A stretch of DNA of 9,607 nt from Selenomonas sp. (GCA_017940705.1 JAGAYB010000166.1:1-9607), one strand, 5' to 3'; shown: positions 1-7,017, counted from the stretch's first letter. A program made the numbers and translations. The notes: generated from the sequence alone by a model not told the origin.

Positions 1-320
1 AGCTGCCCCCGTGACGGGTCCTGTGCCATTTTTACCATAGGCTCCTCAGGCGGTTCCTCCGTCTGCCCGGCACTGCTTCGGCGGCCTCCGCCACCGCTGC
101 CGCCCCGGTTGCGCTGGCGTTCGGGGTCATCCTTTATGCGCCCATCCTCGGGATTTTCCTTGCCCCGAACCTGTTTTTGCTTCAGCTTATCATCATTTTT
201 TTGCTCCAATGCCTGATAATCAGACTGGAGGGCACTGGCCTGATTGAGGTTATGCTGTACCTGTCCTGCATCCGTTGAGCGTGGTACTATCATCTGCATA
301 CTCATTGGGCTGACATCCAT
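1..320 (-). CDS. Small hydrophilic protein downstream of fapA, cut by the window edge (first 106 residues)
   Basis: The frame opens at ATG 320, four bases after GGGGAG (325-330), and stays open to base 1. The protein starts MDVSPMSMQMIVPRSTDAGQ and is followed by a Gln/Asn-rich stretch. Next comes a highly charged Lys/Asp/Glu/Arg stretch (about 40-70), a short Gly run (GGSGGGG, about 71-77), then Glu/Pro-rich and MVKMAQDPSRGQ at the edge. No membrane segment, signal peptide or enzyme motif is seen. An in-frame ATG at 344 has no ribosome binding site and is less likely. From memory, small proteins with an MD...P.....P opening and a charged middle occur near flagellar genes in other Firmicutes and end with a short G-x-x-(I/L)DI motif. 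If it belongs to that group the stop is only a few codons outside the window. Function unknown. Confidence 0.8.
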   Translation of the reverse strand, partial: MDVSPMSMQMIVPRSTDAGQVQHNLNQASALQSDYQALEQKNDDKLKQKQVRGKENPEDGRIKDDPERQRNRGGSGGGGRRSSAGQTEEPPEEPMVKMAQDPSRGQ

Positions 321-351
321 ATTGCTCCCCTTCTTTCCTTTCATATACGAA

Positions 352-377
352 TTGAGGGCATCCGCCGATGCCCTCAA
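352..377 (-). terminator. Strong hairpin just after fapA, possible weak terminator, attenuator or mRNA-end stabiliser
   Basis: A perfect inverted repeat of 11 bp (TTGAGGGCATC ... GATGCCCTCAA) with a four-base loop begins two bases after the fapA stop codon. The core nine pairs are GC-rich. On the minus strand the stem is followed by TTCGTATATG, and on the + strand by ACTTAATAC, so neither side has the run of T residues of a standard intrinsic terminator. It may end part of the transcripts or protect the upstream mRNA. The function is inferred, the hairpin itself is plain in the sequence. Confidence 0.5.
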
Positions 378-379
378 AC

Positions 380-2062
380 TTAATACGTGCCGATGTTAAT
401 GCGGTCATCCTTTACGGTCAGCAAGCACCGCCGGATACTGGTTTGCACATTCATAATGACAGAATTGATGGAAATTCTCGTGCCGGCATAAACCGTGTCC
501 GCCACGCGAATCTTGCCATCGTTCATGCGGCTCATGGCCTCTTCCAAGGCCATAATTTCCTTTTCGGCGCGTTTAATTTTGCCGGCCAGCGGGAACTGTG
601 ACCTCGTCAGCGCATTGATTTGGTCGATACGCTGCTGGGGCAGGCGGCTCACATCAATCTTGCCCAGCGTGTTGAGCATCTGCGTGATTTGCTTTAACCG
701 CGCCTTGTCCTCCTTGCATTCCCGGCATAGCTCCGTATACTGCTTATGCAGTGCCGGGTCAACACCCACCGTGAGTTTTGTCGCTACGGCCAGAGCATTG
801 CCCACCATCTTACAGCGGATTTCCTCCCCGGCAGCAATACTGCCGCCAATGATGATGCCGCGCTTTTCTTCAGCATAGACGCGGTTGCCTGCCCGTATCT
901 TGGAATGCAGAATCGCATCCGTAATGCTGACATCACGGCCGGCCTCGATGCTGGCGTTTTCCGCAAACATCGCCTGCACATCCTCGACAGCTTTTATCTG
1001 CCCTTTGTTCTGACCGTTGATACCGCCTTTAATGACTACATTGCGGCCTTCTACCTGCGCCCCGTTTACCATGCCGCCGATTTCGACATCGCCCGTGGCC
1101 TTGACGATAAAGCCGTCTTTCACGTTGCCCTTGATGCTGACACCGCCGGTAAAGTCGATATTGCCCGTAGCCGGACCGACACTGCTGCGAATCTCCAGAT
1201 GGGGATCAATGTCAATCTTCCGGGTGGAATCCACAATCTGACCGTCAATAGTGGCATAAAGCTCATTGTCATTGCGGACCTCCGTATTTTTCCCCTGCGG
1301 AATGGGAATAGGCCTGCCGTTGCGCGCCGGAACGTCAGTGCCAAACACCGTCTTGCCCGGCTCTCCTTCCGTCTGGGGAATGCGTACCGCCAGCAGGTCG
1401 CCCTTCTTGGCCAGTACAAACAGATTCATATCCTTGTAATCGGCACGGTCATATTCGTCAAGCTTTGGGATGCCCTTGCCCGACAAATCAAATTTGCGCT
1501 CAATCCGGGCGTTTTCGCCGTGCCTTACCTGCAGCCCTTCAGCTGCCACAAAAGGCGACAGACTGCGTACACCCTCTTTGATGGCCTCGTCATTGATGCC
1601 GTAAACAACGCCTTTTTCCTCAAGCGCTGCCCTGATATCCTCTTCCGGTGGTATTTTTGTGCCCTTGCTCGTATCATAGCGGACAGTAACCAGCATCTGG
1701 TCACGGCTGATATCCAGAACAATACCGGCAAACGTCTCTTCTTCCTCTGCCTGTTCCCCGGTATCATGGGTCGAAACATCTTCGACCCGGACTTCCTCAG
1801 GCTCTTCTTCCGTCACTTCGGAAAAGCCATCGGCAATCCTGCGCCGCTGTCCTGCTGCCTCACGGATTATCTTCGACAGTTCGATGACATCGTATTCATT
1901 GACGCCATTTTCATGCAGGGTCTGGCGCACATCCGACAGTTCAAAGAGCATCTCCGTGCCAGCACTGGGATATATAGTTACATAGACACCATCCTGAAGG
2001 AATTCTACGAGATAACCCGTTTCTGTTCCGCCAACTGCCGGGCGTAATGTCTGGTCATCCAT
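380..2062 (-). CDS. fapA: FapA-type polymer-forming protein (DUF342 family)
   Basis: A DUF342/FapA-family protein of 560 residues, with no signal peptide or membrane segment. The name comes from reported roles in flagellar assembly and polar localisation in Vibrio; the biochemical function is not known. Seen in order: a small alpha/beta domain (about 15-70), an acidic linker (about 80-110), a second similar alpha/beta domain (about 112-168), and the FapA core, including VRIPQTEGEPGKTVFGTDVP (226-245) and ATIDGQIV (270-277). A right-handed beta-helix of short Gly-rich repeats (about 285-435; e.g. GNVKDGFIVKATGDVEIGG) follows, then a charged helical coiled-coil segment (about 436-515) and a C-terminal beta cap (about 516-560). 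The start is ATG 2062, seven bases after AAGGGGG (2070-2076). It lies 26 bases after sigD and is probably co-transcribed with it. Confidence 0.93.
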   Translation of the reverse strand: MDDQTLRPAVGGTETGYLVEFLQDGVYVTIYPSAGTEMLFELSDVRQTLHENGVNEYDVIELSKIIREAAGQRRRIADGFSEVTEEEPEEVRVEDVSTHDTGEQAEEEETFAGIVLDISRDQMLVTVRYDTSKGTKIPPEEDIRAALEEKGVVYGINDEAIKEGVRSLSPFVAAEGLQVRHGENARIERKFDLSGKGIPKLDEYDRADYKDMNLFVLAKKGDLLAVRIPQTEGEPGKTVFGTDVPARNGRPIPIPQGKNTEVRNDNELYATIDGQIVDSTRKIDIDPHLEIRSSVGPATGNIDFTGGVSIKGNVKDGFIVKATGDVEIGGMVNGAQVEGRNVVIKGGINGQNKGQIKAVEDVQAMFAENASIEAGRDVSITDAILHSKIRAGNRVYAEEKRGIIIGGSIAAGEEIRCKMVGNALAVATKLTVGVDPALHKQYTELCRECKEDKARLKQITQMLNTLGKIDVSRLPQQRIDQINALTRSQFPLAGKIKRAEKEIMALEEAMSRMNDGKIRVADTVYAGTRISINSVIMNVQTSIRRCLLTVKDDRINIGTY

Positions 2063-2088
2063 GATGTGTCCCCCTTCGGCTGAAATTT

Positions 2089-2856
2089 TTATACCAAGCT
2101 CGCCTTCATCCTGGCCAGATACCCACGCATCCGAAAAATCGCCTTCGTATGGAGCTGAGATATCCGTGCTTCTGACAGATTAAGGATTAAGCTGATTTCT
2201 TTCAATGTCATTTCTTCATAATAATAAAGCGCAACTACTTTTTTCTCTTTTTCCGGCAACCGCTCGATAGCCTTCATGAGCATTTCCTTGGTCTCGGCTT
2301 TTTCCAAGCGGTCAGAGGGCCCGGGTTCACCGTTTATGGGTGAATCTGCCCGTAAGTAATCATCAAGCGGAATAACCGTAGCGGCACTGAGCTGACTTTC
2401 CAGTGCCTGCAGGTCTTTTACTGTTACTTCTAATTCTGTGGCCAATTCCTCATCGGTTGCTGGCCGTCCCAATTTATTTTCCAGATCTATCATGGCCTGC
2501 TCGTAGCGGCGAATACGCTGCCGTATCGCCACCGGCAGCCAGTCCTTGGCGCGCAGGTAATCCAGCATCGCACCGCGAATCCTGATACCTGCATAAGTTT
2601 CAAATTTATTCTTACGCTCGATATCATAGCGGTCAATGGCATCCAACAACCCGAAAAAACCACTGGATAGCAAATCGTCCCGGTCTACATGGGCCGGCAA
2701 GCTGATGGCAAGCCGTCCCGCAACCAGCTTGACCAGAGGCAGATAATACTCGGCCAGCTGGTTGCGCAGCTCTACACTTTTTTCTGTAAAATAGCTCTGC
2801 CACAGGGAAGCGACATCTATAGCCGGCGCTTCATCTACTATCTGCAATGAATCCAC
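2089..2856 (-). CDS. sigD: Flagellar/motility RNA polymerase sigma factor (SigD/FliA/sigma-28 family)
   Basis: This sigma-70 family factor of the FliA/SigD/WhiG group directs late flagellar, motor and chemotaxis genes. It is 255 residues long, against 254 for B. subtilis SigD. Region 2 covers about 30-105, with DLLSSGFFGLLDAIDRYD (61-78) and the hallmark FETYAGIRIRGAMLDYLR (85-102) followed by DWLP. Region 3 covers about 106-160. Region 4 covers about 188-250, with the helix-turn-helix MTLKEISLILNLSEARIS (216-233). The start chosen is GTG 2856, six bases after a very strong GGGAGGAGGG site (2863-2872); the longer in-frame TTG at 2874 lies just upstream of that site and would encode Gly-Gly-Gly from it. 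Its place at the end of the che cluster matches B. subtilis. No anti-sigma FlgM is in the window. WhiG is excluded by context. Confidence 0.97.
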   Translation of the reverse strand: MDSLQIVDEAPAIDVASLWQSYFTEKSVELRNQLAEYYLPLVKLVAGRLAISLPAHVDRDDLLSSGFFGLLDAIDRYDIERKNKFETYAGIRIRGAMLDYLRAKDWLPVAIRQRIRRYEQAMIDLENKLGRPATDEELATELEVTVKDLQALESQLSAATVIPLDDYLRADSPINGEPGPSDRLEKAETKEMLMKAIERLPEKEKKVVALYYYEEMTLKEISLILNLSEARISQLHTKAIFRMRGYLARMKASLV

Positions 2857-2862
2857 CGAACG

Positions 2863-2872
2863 CCCTCCTCCC
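2863..2872 (-). promoter_or_regulatory. Very strong ribosome binding site deciding the GTG start of sigD
   Basis: GGGAGGAGGG on the minus strand ends six bases before GTG 2856. The in-frame TTG at 2874 would read through this site as Gly codons. A near-perfect Shine-Dalgarno sequence paired with a GTG start is a plausible way to set the sigma factor level. Confidence 0.8.
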
Positions 2873-2903
2873 AATCACATCAACCATAAACACAAAATCT
2901 AAA

Positions 2904-3317
2904 CTACATCTGTTCCGGCGACTCCATTCTGGTCAGATTATCACTGGACAGCGGCTCGAACTGAGCTTCTGCTCCTTCTTCTTCCTTATCCGCCTCGCCA
3001 GTCTCCTGTCCGGGGCTGCCTTCTGTTTCCGGGGCTTCCTCGGCATCGGCCTCCATACCCTCTTCCTCCACTTCGGCTACGTCAGGAATTTTCAGCAAAT
3101 CGTCAAAATCGACGATATCCTTAGCAGCTAAAATCCTCAGCACAATATAGACGCATAAGCCTGAGCTGATAAAGCCCACCACACTGCGGAAAAACACTGT
3201 CACGCCCCGTGCATCGCTGGAAAGCCCCGTTATGATGATAACCAGGGCAGCGATAAAAGCGAATACCACAGCTGCATATAACTTAGCCAAAGTCTCACCT
3301 ACTAATCCCAAAATCAA
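2904..3317 (-). CDS. Unrecognised two-helix membrane protein with acidic C-terminal tail, between cheD and sigD
   Basis: I do not recognise this 137-residue protein. It has two predicted membrane helices, about residues 13-32 (LYAAVVFAFIAALVIIITGL) and 44-62. They are separated by a short loop with Arg residues, followed by a hydrophilic tail (about 65-137) very rich in Glu, Asp, Ala and Gly. By the positive-inside tendency the topology is uncertain; a cytoplasmic tail is my guess. No enzyme motif is visible. The start is not settled: TTG 3317 overlaps the cheD TGA by three bases but has only a weak site; TTG 3311 is possible; TTG 3290 has AGGTGA four bases upstream and would begin just before the first helix. 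No ATG lies before the helices. B. subtilis has a small membrane protein, SwrB, next to sigD (on its other side), so an accessory flagellar role is conceivable but unproven. Confidence 0.8.
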   Translation of the reverse strand: MILGLVGETLAKLYAAVVFAFIAALVIIITGLSSDARGVTVFFRSVVGFISSGLCVYIVLRILAAKDIVDFDDLLKIPDVAEVEEEGMEADAEEAPETEGSPGQETGEADKEEEGAEAQFEPLSSDNLTRMESPEQM

Positions 3318-3799
3318 ATCTCTTTTTCGCCTTTATCAATGGTCTTGACCTTATATACGCCGTTATTAAGGTCGATGGATACGGTACGTCCATATGTGCC
3401 GCCCGTATCTTCGGCGATAATTTTGATGTTCAAATCCTTGAGGATTTTCTTGGCGGCCTCGGCATTACGGGCACCAACCTTCATAATATCGGTAGCATTC
3501 TGAAAAGCAAACATCTGTGCTCCACCGGCAATTTTGGCCACCAGACGGGCGCGATTTGCCCCTAAAGCCAATACATCCTTGAGCATCAGCGGTAATCCTG
3601 TATCCGCAAACTTCGCCGGGTTTTCCGTAGGGCGAGCCTGCGTACTATCGGGAAGCATTATATGCAATAACCCACCGATTTTCGTCTGGGGGTCATAAAG
3701 CGAAATCCCGATGCAGGATCCAAGGCCATAGCTGATGATTGTTGATGGAGCAGAGCCAACTTTATAATCGGCCATGCCGACTCTGATAAGATCTGCCAT
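3314..3799 (-). CDS. cheD: CheD, chemoreceptor glutamine deamidase
   Basis: CheD converts specific receptor glutamines to glutamates and is itself held by CheC. The 161-residue protein has the family core GLGSCIGISLYD with nucleophile C29, then H46 in GLLHIMLP at the usual 17-residue spacing, and the conserved IAGGAQMF segment. The position six residues before the Cys, a Thr in Thermotoga CheD (T21, with C27 and H44), is Ser (S23) here; this is conservative and may keep activity. The start is ATG 3799, nine bases after AGGAG (3809-3813). The in-frame TTG at 3808 directly abuts that site and would overlap cheC. The stop codon TGA overlaps the TTG start candidate of the next gene. Confidence 0.97.
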   Translation of the reverse strand: MADLIRVGMADYKVGSAPSTIISYGLGSCIGISLYDPQTKIGGLLHIMLPDSTQARPTENPAKFADTGLPLMLKDVLALGANRARLVAKIAGGAQMFAFQNATDIMKVGARNAEAAKKILKDLNIKIIAEDTGGTYGRTVSIDLNNGVYKVKTIDKGEKEI

Positions 3800-3800
3800 A

Positions 3801-4415
3801 TTACTCAACTCCTACAGCACGAATTATTGTCTCCAAAGAACCTGGATCCGGCACGAGGAAGAACTGGCCGTTGATGCCATCATCCTCAGACAGGAATTCC
3901 GTCTCAATAACCAAGGCTCTGTCACCCATCTGCCCCAGCTGTGCCAGCACAACATTCAAGAGCGCTCCTGCCATATCCATGGCCAGCGCGGGGATAGAGG
4001 GCAGCATGGTAATCTGGGTGAAAGTAAAGAATGCGTTTAAATATGCACCCGAAAGAATGTTGCCTATCTCCATCAGGGCTGATTCGTCCATAAAATCCAG
4101 ACTGGTAGTCTGCCCACGGGGTTTGCCCATCAGAGTATCCACCAGATAAAAGGCCGATTTCTGCGGCAGCAGGAACAGGATATTGCTGGGCGCTTTACCG
4201 TAAACACGCATGAATATCCCGACAACTACCGCATCCGGGCCGCCCACAAGGTCAGGTACCGCTTCCAGCGGTACCATGGAAACCTTGGGCACGTTCATAT
4301 CAATTCTCCGATTGATGACCTGGGAAAGAGCCGTAGCCGAATTTCCCGCACCAACGTTACCAATCTCACGCAACGCGTCAAGCTGATTGGCGGAAAGATT
4401 TAATTCATCGGTCAT
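3801..4415 (-). CDS. cheC: CheC, CheY-phosphate phosphatase and CheD partner
   Basis: CheC dephosphorylates CheY-P and in B. subtilis binds CheD to control receptor deamidation. The 204-residue protein has two full copies of the CheC/CheX/FliY active-site motif (D/S)xxxExxN-x22-P. The first is D13, E17, N20 with P43; the second is S112, E116, N119 with P142. Both sites should therefore be active. It lacks the C-terminal FliN-like domain, so it is CheC and not FliY. The start is ATG 4415, six bases after GAGGTG (4422-4427); the in-frame GTG at 4424 overlaps that site and would add only three residues. It stops at 3801, one base before the cheD ATG, which suggests translational coupling of the two interacting proteins. 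Confidence 0.97.
   Translation of the reverse strand: MTDELNLSANQLDALREIGNVGAGNSATALSQVINRRIDMNVPKVSMVPLEAVPDLVGGPDAVVVGIFMRVYGKAPSNILFLLPQKSAFYLVDTLMGKPRGQTTSLDFMDESALMEIGNILSGAYLNAFFTFTQITMLPSIPALAMDMAGALLNVVLAQLGQMGDRALVIETEFLSEDDGINGQFFLVPDPGSLETIIRAVGVE
3809..3813 (-). promoter_or_regulatory. Ribosome binding site deciding the cheD start, inside the end of cheC
   Basis: AGGAG on the minus strand lies within the last codons of cheC and nine bases before ATG 3799. The TTG at 3808 begins immediately after it and cannot be used with this site. Confidence 0.7.
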
Positions 4416-4421
4416 ATTCGA

Positions 4422-4427
4422 CACCTC
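4422..4427 (-). promoter_or_regulatory. Ribosome binding site deciding the cheC start
   Basis: GAGGTG on the minus strand is six bases from ATG 4415. The in-frame GTG (4424-4422) forms its end, so that codon is unlikely to be the start. Confidence 0.75.
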
Positions 4428-4436
4428 ATTTTAAAG

Positions 4437-4898
4437 TTACTTCCCATCACCAGTAGCGCCTATAATTTCCTCTAAGTTAAGCATGATAATCAAACGCCCG
4501 TCAACATTGCCGATACCGTTGAGGAACCGAGAGCCGCTGCGGTCATTGGTAGCCTTCTTGGTATCCACCGTCTTGCTGCCGATTGTGAGCACCTCGGTTA
4601 CAGCGTCTACCAGCATGCCTACGTGCAGCTCGTCCACCGTCACCGTCACAATACGGGTATTTTCCGTATAGGGGGTTTCCGCAAGTCCCAGACGTTTCTT
4701 CAGGTCGATAACCGGCAAGACCGAGCCGCGCAGGTTAATGACACCCTTGATAAAGTCAGCGGCAAAAGGTACACGGGTAATGTCCGTCATATTGCGGATT
4801 TCCTGGACATTAAGAATGCTTACGCCATATTCTTCGTCGCGAAGCTTAAAGGCCACTACCTGCACTTCATCATTTTGCTTGTTTTCTTCGTTTGCCAT
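4437..4898 (-). CDS. cheW: CheW, chemoreceptor-kinase coupling protein
   Basis: CheW links methyl-accepting receptors to CheA in the signalling array at the cell pole or membrane. The 153-residue protein is a single CheW domain of normal length. Conserved features are IKGVINLRGSVLPVIDL (residues 50-66, with the NLRG motif at 55-58), VDAVTEV (98-104) and the C-terminal GIGNVDGRLIIMLNLEEI (128-145). There is no fused receiver domain, so it is CheW and not CheV. The start is ATG 4898, eight bases after GAGGAGG, which lies directly behind the cheA stop codon. cheC follows, with 21 bases between the stop codon and its ATG. Confidence 0.98.
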   Translation of the reverse strand: MANEENKQNDEVQVVAFKLRDEEYGVSILNVQEIRNMTDITRVPFAADFIKGVINLRGSVLPVIDLKKRLGLAETPYTENTRIVTVTVDELHVGMLVDAVTEVLTIGSKTVDTKKATNDRSGSRFLNGIGNVDGRLIIMLNLEEIIGATGDGK

Positions 4899-4913
4899 CG
4901 TTACTGCCTCCTC

Positions 4914-6995
4914 TTACTGCTGCATTATCGTAGCTACATCGAGAATCAACGCTACACGGCCATCGCCGAGAACCGTTGCGCCGGAGAACATCTTAAGACC
5001 CGTGAACAGGTTGCCCAGCGTCTTGATTACGATTTCCTGCTGACCGATAAGGTTGTCGACTACGATACCAGCTTTGGCTTCGCCGGCATGTACAACCACA
5101 ACGAAAATTTCATCAGAATCTTTCACATGCGGTACCTGCAAGGTTTCTTCCATGCGGATAATCGGTATAATCTCTCCGCGCAGCACGATGACTTCACGGT
5201 TGCGCACGGTCTTGATATCCGTGGGCTGGATGTTTATAGTGCTGTCGATGGAGCCTAACGGAATAGCATAGATTTCTTCCTGCACCTTGACCAGCATAGC
5301 CTGAATGATGGCCAGCGTCAGCGGCAGTTTAATCTTAAATACCGAGCCTTCGTCAATCTTGGTCTCAACATCTACATGACCGGACAGGGATTCAATCTTG
5401 CTGCGAACCACGTCCATGCCTACGCCGCGCCCGGAAATATCCGTAATCTGCTCGGCGGTGGAGAAGCCCGGCAGGAAGATTAAGCGGACTGCATCGGCAT
5501 CATCCAGTTTCTCGGCCTCTTCCTGAGAAATCATGCCCTTTTCAATGGCCTTTTTGCGAATCTTGTTGGCATCAATGCCGCTGCCGTCATCTGTTACCAT
5601 GATGACGACGTTATTGCCTTCATGACGGGCAATAAGTCCGACTTCACCGGTACGGGGTTTGCCCTTGGCTTCACGGTCATCAGGATGTTCGACGCCATGG
5701 TCAAGGGAGTTGCGCAGCAGGTGCATAATCGGATCGCCGATTTCATCGATAACGGTACGGTCGAGTTCTGTTTCCTCACCTTCGATGGTCAGGTTTATCT
5801 CTTTATTCAGTTCTTTGGATACGTCGCGCACCATGCGTGGGAAGCGGTTGAATACGGCGCTTACCGGCACCATGCGGACTTTCATAACGATGTTCTGCAG
5901 GTCTGTGGTAACGCGGTCCATCTGCTCCAGAGTTTCCGTGAGTTCGCCCAGACGGTGAGCCTGACCAATCTGCTCCAGACGAACCTTGTTGATAACCAGT
6001 TCGCCCATGAGGTTCATCAGGGTATCCAGTTTGTCGATATCTACACGTACCGACTGGCTCTGATGGCCTTTCTTGGGTGGAGCAGCAGCAGGTTTTGCCG
6101 CCGGCTTGGCAGCCGGTTTGGGTGCTGCAGGTTTCGGTGCGGCCGGCGCTGCAGCCGGTGCCGGTGCCGGTGCAGGAGCCGGAGCTGCGGCCGGCGCTGC
6201 GGAAATGGGTTTATCCGGGTCAACGACCTCCACCACAATCTTATCAATTTCCGAAATGGTGCCCAAGGCATCTTCTACGGCTTTCTTATCCGCGCCGGTC
6301 ACCATCAGGATATCAAAGCTGTGTTCAAATTTTTCCTGCTCCAAATCCTCAGCAGGCGGAACAGACTTTATCACATCGCCCAGTTCATCAAGAGCATTCA
6401 TGACCATATAGGAACGCGCCGATTTTAAAAGACAGGTCTCTGCCAGCGTAACCTGAATGTGTACGCCCAGCAAACCGCCGTCCTTGGCCTGACGCAGCAT
6501 TTCTTTTTCCGTGTCGGTAAGCTCGATGGCCGGGCCTGCCGCAGCAGGTGCCGCAGCGGCTTCGCCTGCCGGTGCTGCGGCAGGAGCCGGTGCCGCTGCC
6601 GCAGGCGCCGGTTCTCCCTTGGAAATGGAGCTGAGCTTGCTGACCAAATCACTGACATCAACGACATCTTCCGATTCGCCGTTAGCCACGCTGTCAACCA
6701 TCTGCTCCAAGGAGTCCAGACATTTAAAGAGGGTATCTATAATATCTTCATTCAGTTTCAGCTGTTCCTTACGGATAAGGTCCAGCACGTCTTCCATTTC
6801 ATGGGTCAGTTCAGCGATTTTATTATATCCCATCGTCGCTGACATACCTTTTAGTGTATGTGCATTACGGAAGATATCATTTACAACCGATAAATCCTCC
6901 GAATTCTCCTCCAGACTTAACAGGCCTTCGTTCAAAGACTGTAAATGCTCGTGGGATTCATCCAGAAACATGTCCATATACTGATTGGTATCCAT
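4914..6995 (-). CDS. cheA: CheA, chemotaxis sensor histidine kinase
   Basis: CheA autophosphorylates in receptor-CheW arrays and passes phosphate to CheY and CheB. All five domains of this 693-residue protein can be read. P1/HPt spans about 1-125 with phospho-His H46 (NAHTLKG). P2, for CheY/CheB docking, spans about 160-262. P3, for dimerisation, spans about 315-385. The P4 kinase domain has the N box HLLRNSLDHG (425-434), the G1 box DDGSGID (469-475), GFSTA (510-514) and the G2 box DISGRGVGMDVV (519-530). The CheW-like P5 domain runs from about 558 to 693. P2 is flanked by two Ala/Pro low-complexity linkers (128-157 and 265-309). The start is ATG 6995, seven bases after AGGGGG (7003-7008). 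The stop is followed at once by the GAGGAGG site of cheW, which suggests coupled translation. Confidence 0.99.
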   Translation of the reverse strand: MDTNQYMDMFLDESHEHLQSLNEGLLSLEENSEDLSVVNDIFRNAHTLKGMSATMGYNKIAELTHEMEDVLDLIRKEQLKLNEDIIDTLFKCLDSLEQMVDSVANGESEDVVDVSDLVSKLSSISKGEPAPAAAAPAPAAAPAGEAAAAPAAAGPAIELTDTEKEMLRQAKDGGLLGVHIQVTLAETCLLKSARSYMVMNALDELGDVIKSVPPAEDLEQEKFEHSFDILMVTGADKKAVEDALGTISEIDKIVVEVVDPDKPISAAPAAAPAPAPAPAPAAAPAAPKPAAPKPAAKPAAKPAAAPPKKGHQSQSVRVDIDKLDTLMNLMGELVINKVRLEQIGQAHRLGELTETLEQMDRVTTDLQNIVMKVRMVPVSAVFNRFPRMVRDVSKELNKEINLTIEGEETELDRTVIDEIGDPIMHLLRNSLDHGVEHPDDREAKGKPRTGEVGLIARHEGNNVVIMVTDDGSGIDANKIRKKAIEKGMISQEEAEKLDDADAVRLIFLPGFSTAEQITDISGRGVGMDVVRSKIESLSGHVDVETKIDEGSVFKIKLPLTLAIIQAMLVKVQEEIYAIPLGSIDSTINIQPTDIKTVRNREVIVLRGEIIPIIRMEETLQVPHVKDSDEIFVVVVHAGEAKAGIVVDNLIGQQEIVIKTLGNLFTGLKMFSGATVLGDGRVALILDVATIMQQ
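6069..6203 (-). repeat. Low-complexity Ala/Pro/Lys linker of CheA between P2 and P3
   Basis: Codons for CheA residues 265-309 encode runs of AP dipeptides (APAPAPAPAP at about 271-280) followed by Lys-containing units (PKPAA, then KPAA twice). The DNA is an imperfect array of GCCGGT/GCAGCC-like hexamers. Such tracts vary in length by slippage, so this part of the gene may differ between strains. Confidence 0.88.
6525..6614 (-). repeat. Low-complexity Ala/Pro linker of CheA between P1 and P2
   Basis: Codons for CheA residues 128-157 are almost wholly Ala and Pro with a few Gly/Glu. The GC-rich imperfect repeats (GCAGGTGCC-like on the + strand) also leave the other frames open, so they create false reading frames on the opposite strand. 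A flexible tether function is inferred from its position between domains. Confidence 0.85.
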
Positions 6996-7017
6996 TTGTA
7001 TTCCCCCTATATCCTTT

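Noticed and set aside
746..2047. 433-residue open frame on the + strand, antisense to fapA
   Set aside because: It mirrors the fapA codons, has no plausible ribosome binding site or recognisable domain, and fapA on the other strand is a clear family member.
4623..5258. 211-residue + strand frame across cheW and the end of cheA
   Set aside because: It is a shadow of two strongly conserved genes on the other strand, with no start signal.
5622..6428. 268-residue + strand frame and the overlapping Ala/Gly-rich frame at 6073-6411, antisense to cheA
   Set aside because: They exist because the Ala/Pro linker DNA of cheA lacks stops in several frames. The Gly/Ala and Arg/Cys runs are translations of that repeat, not a protein.
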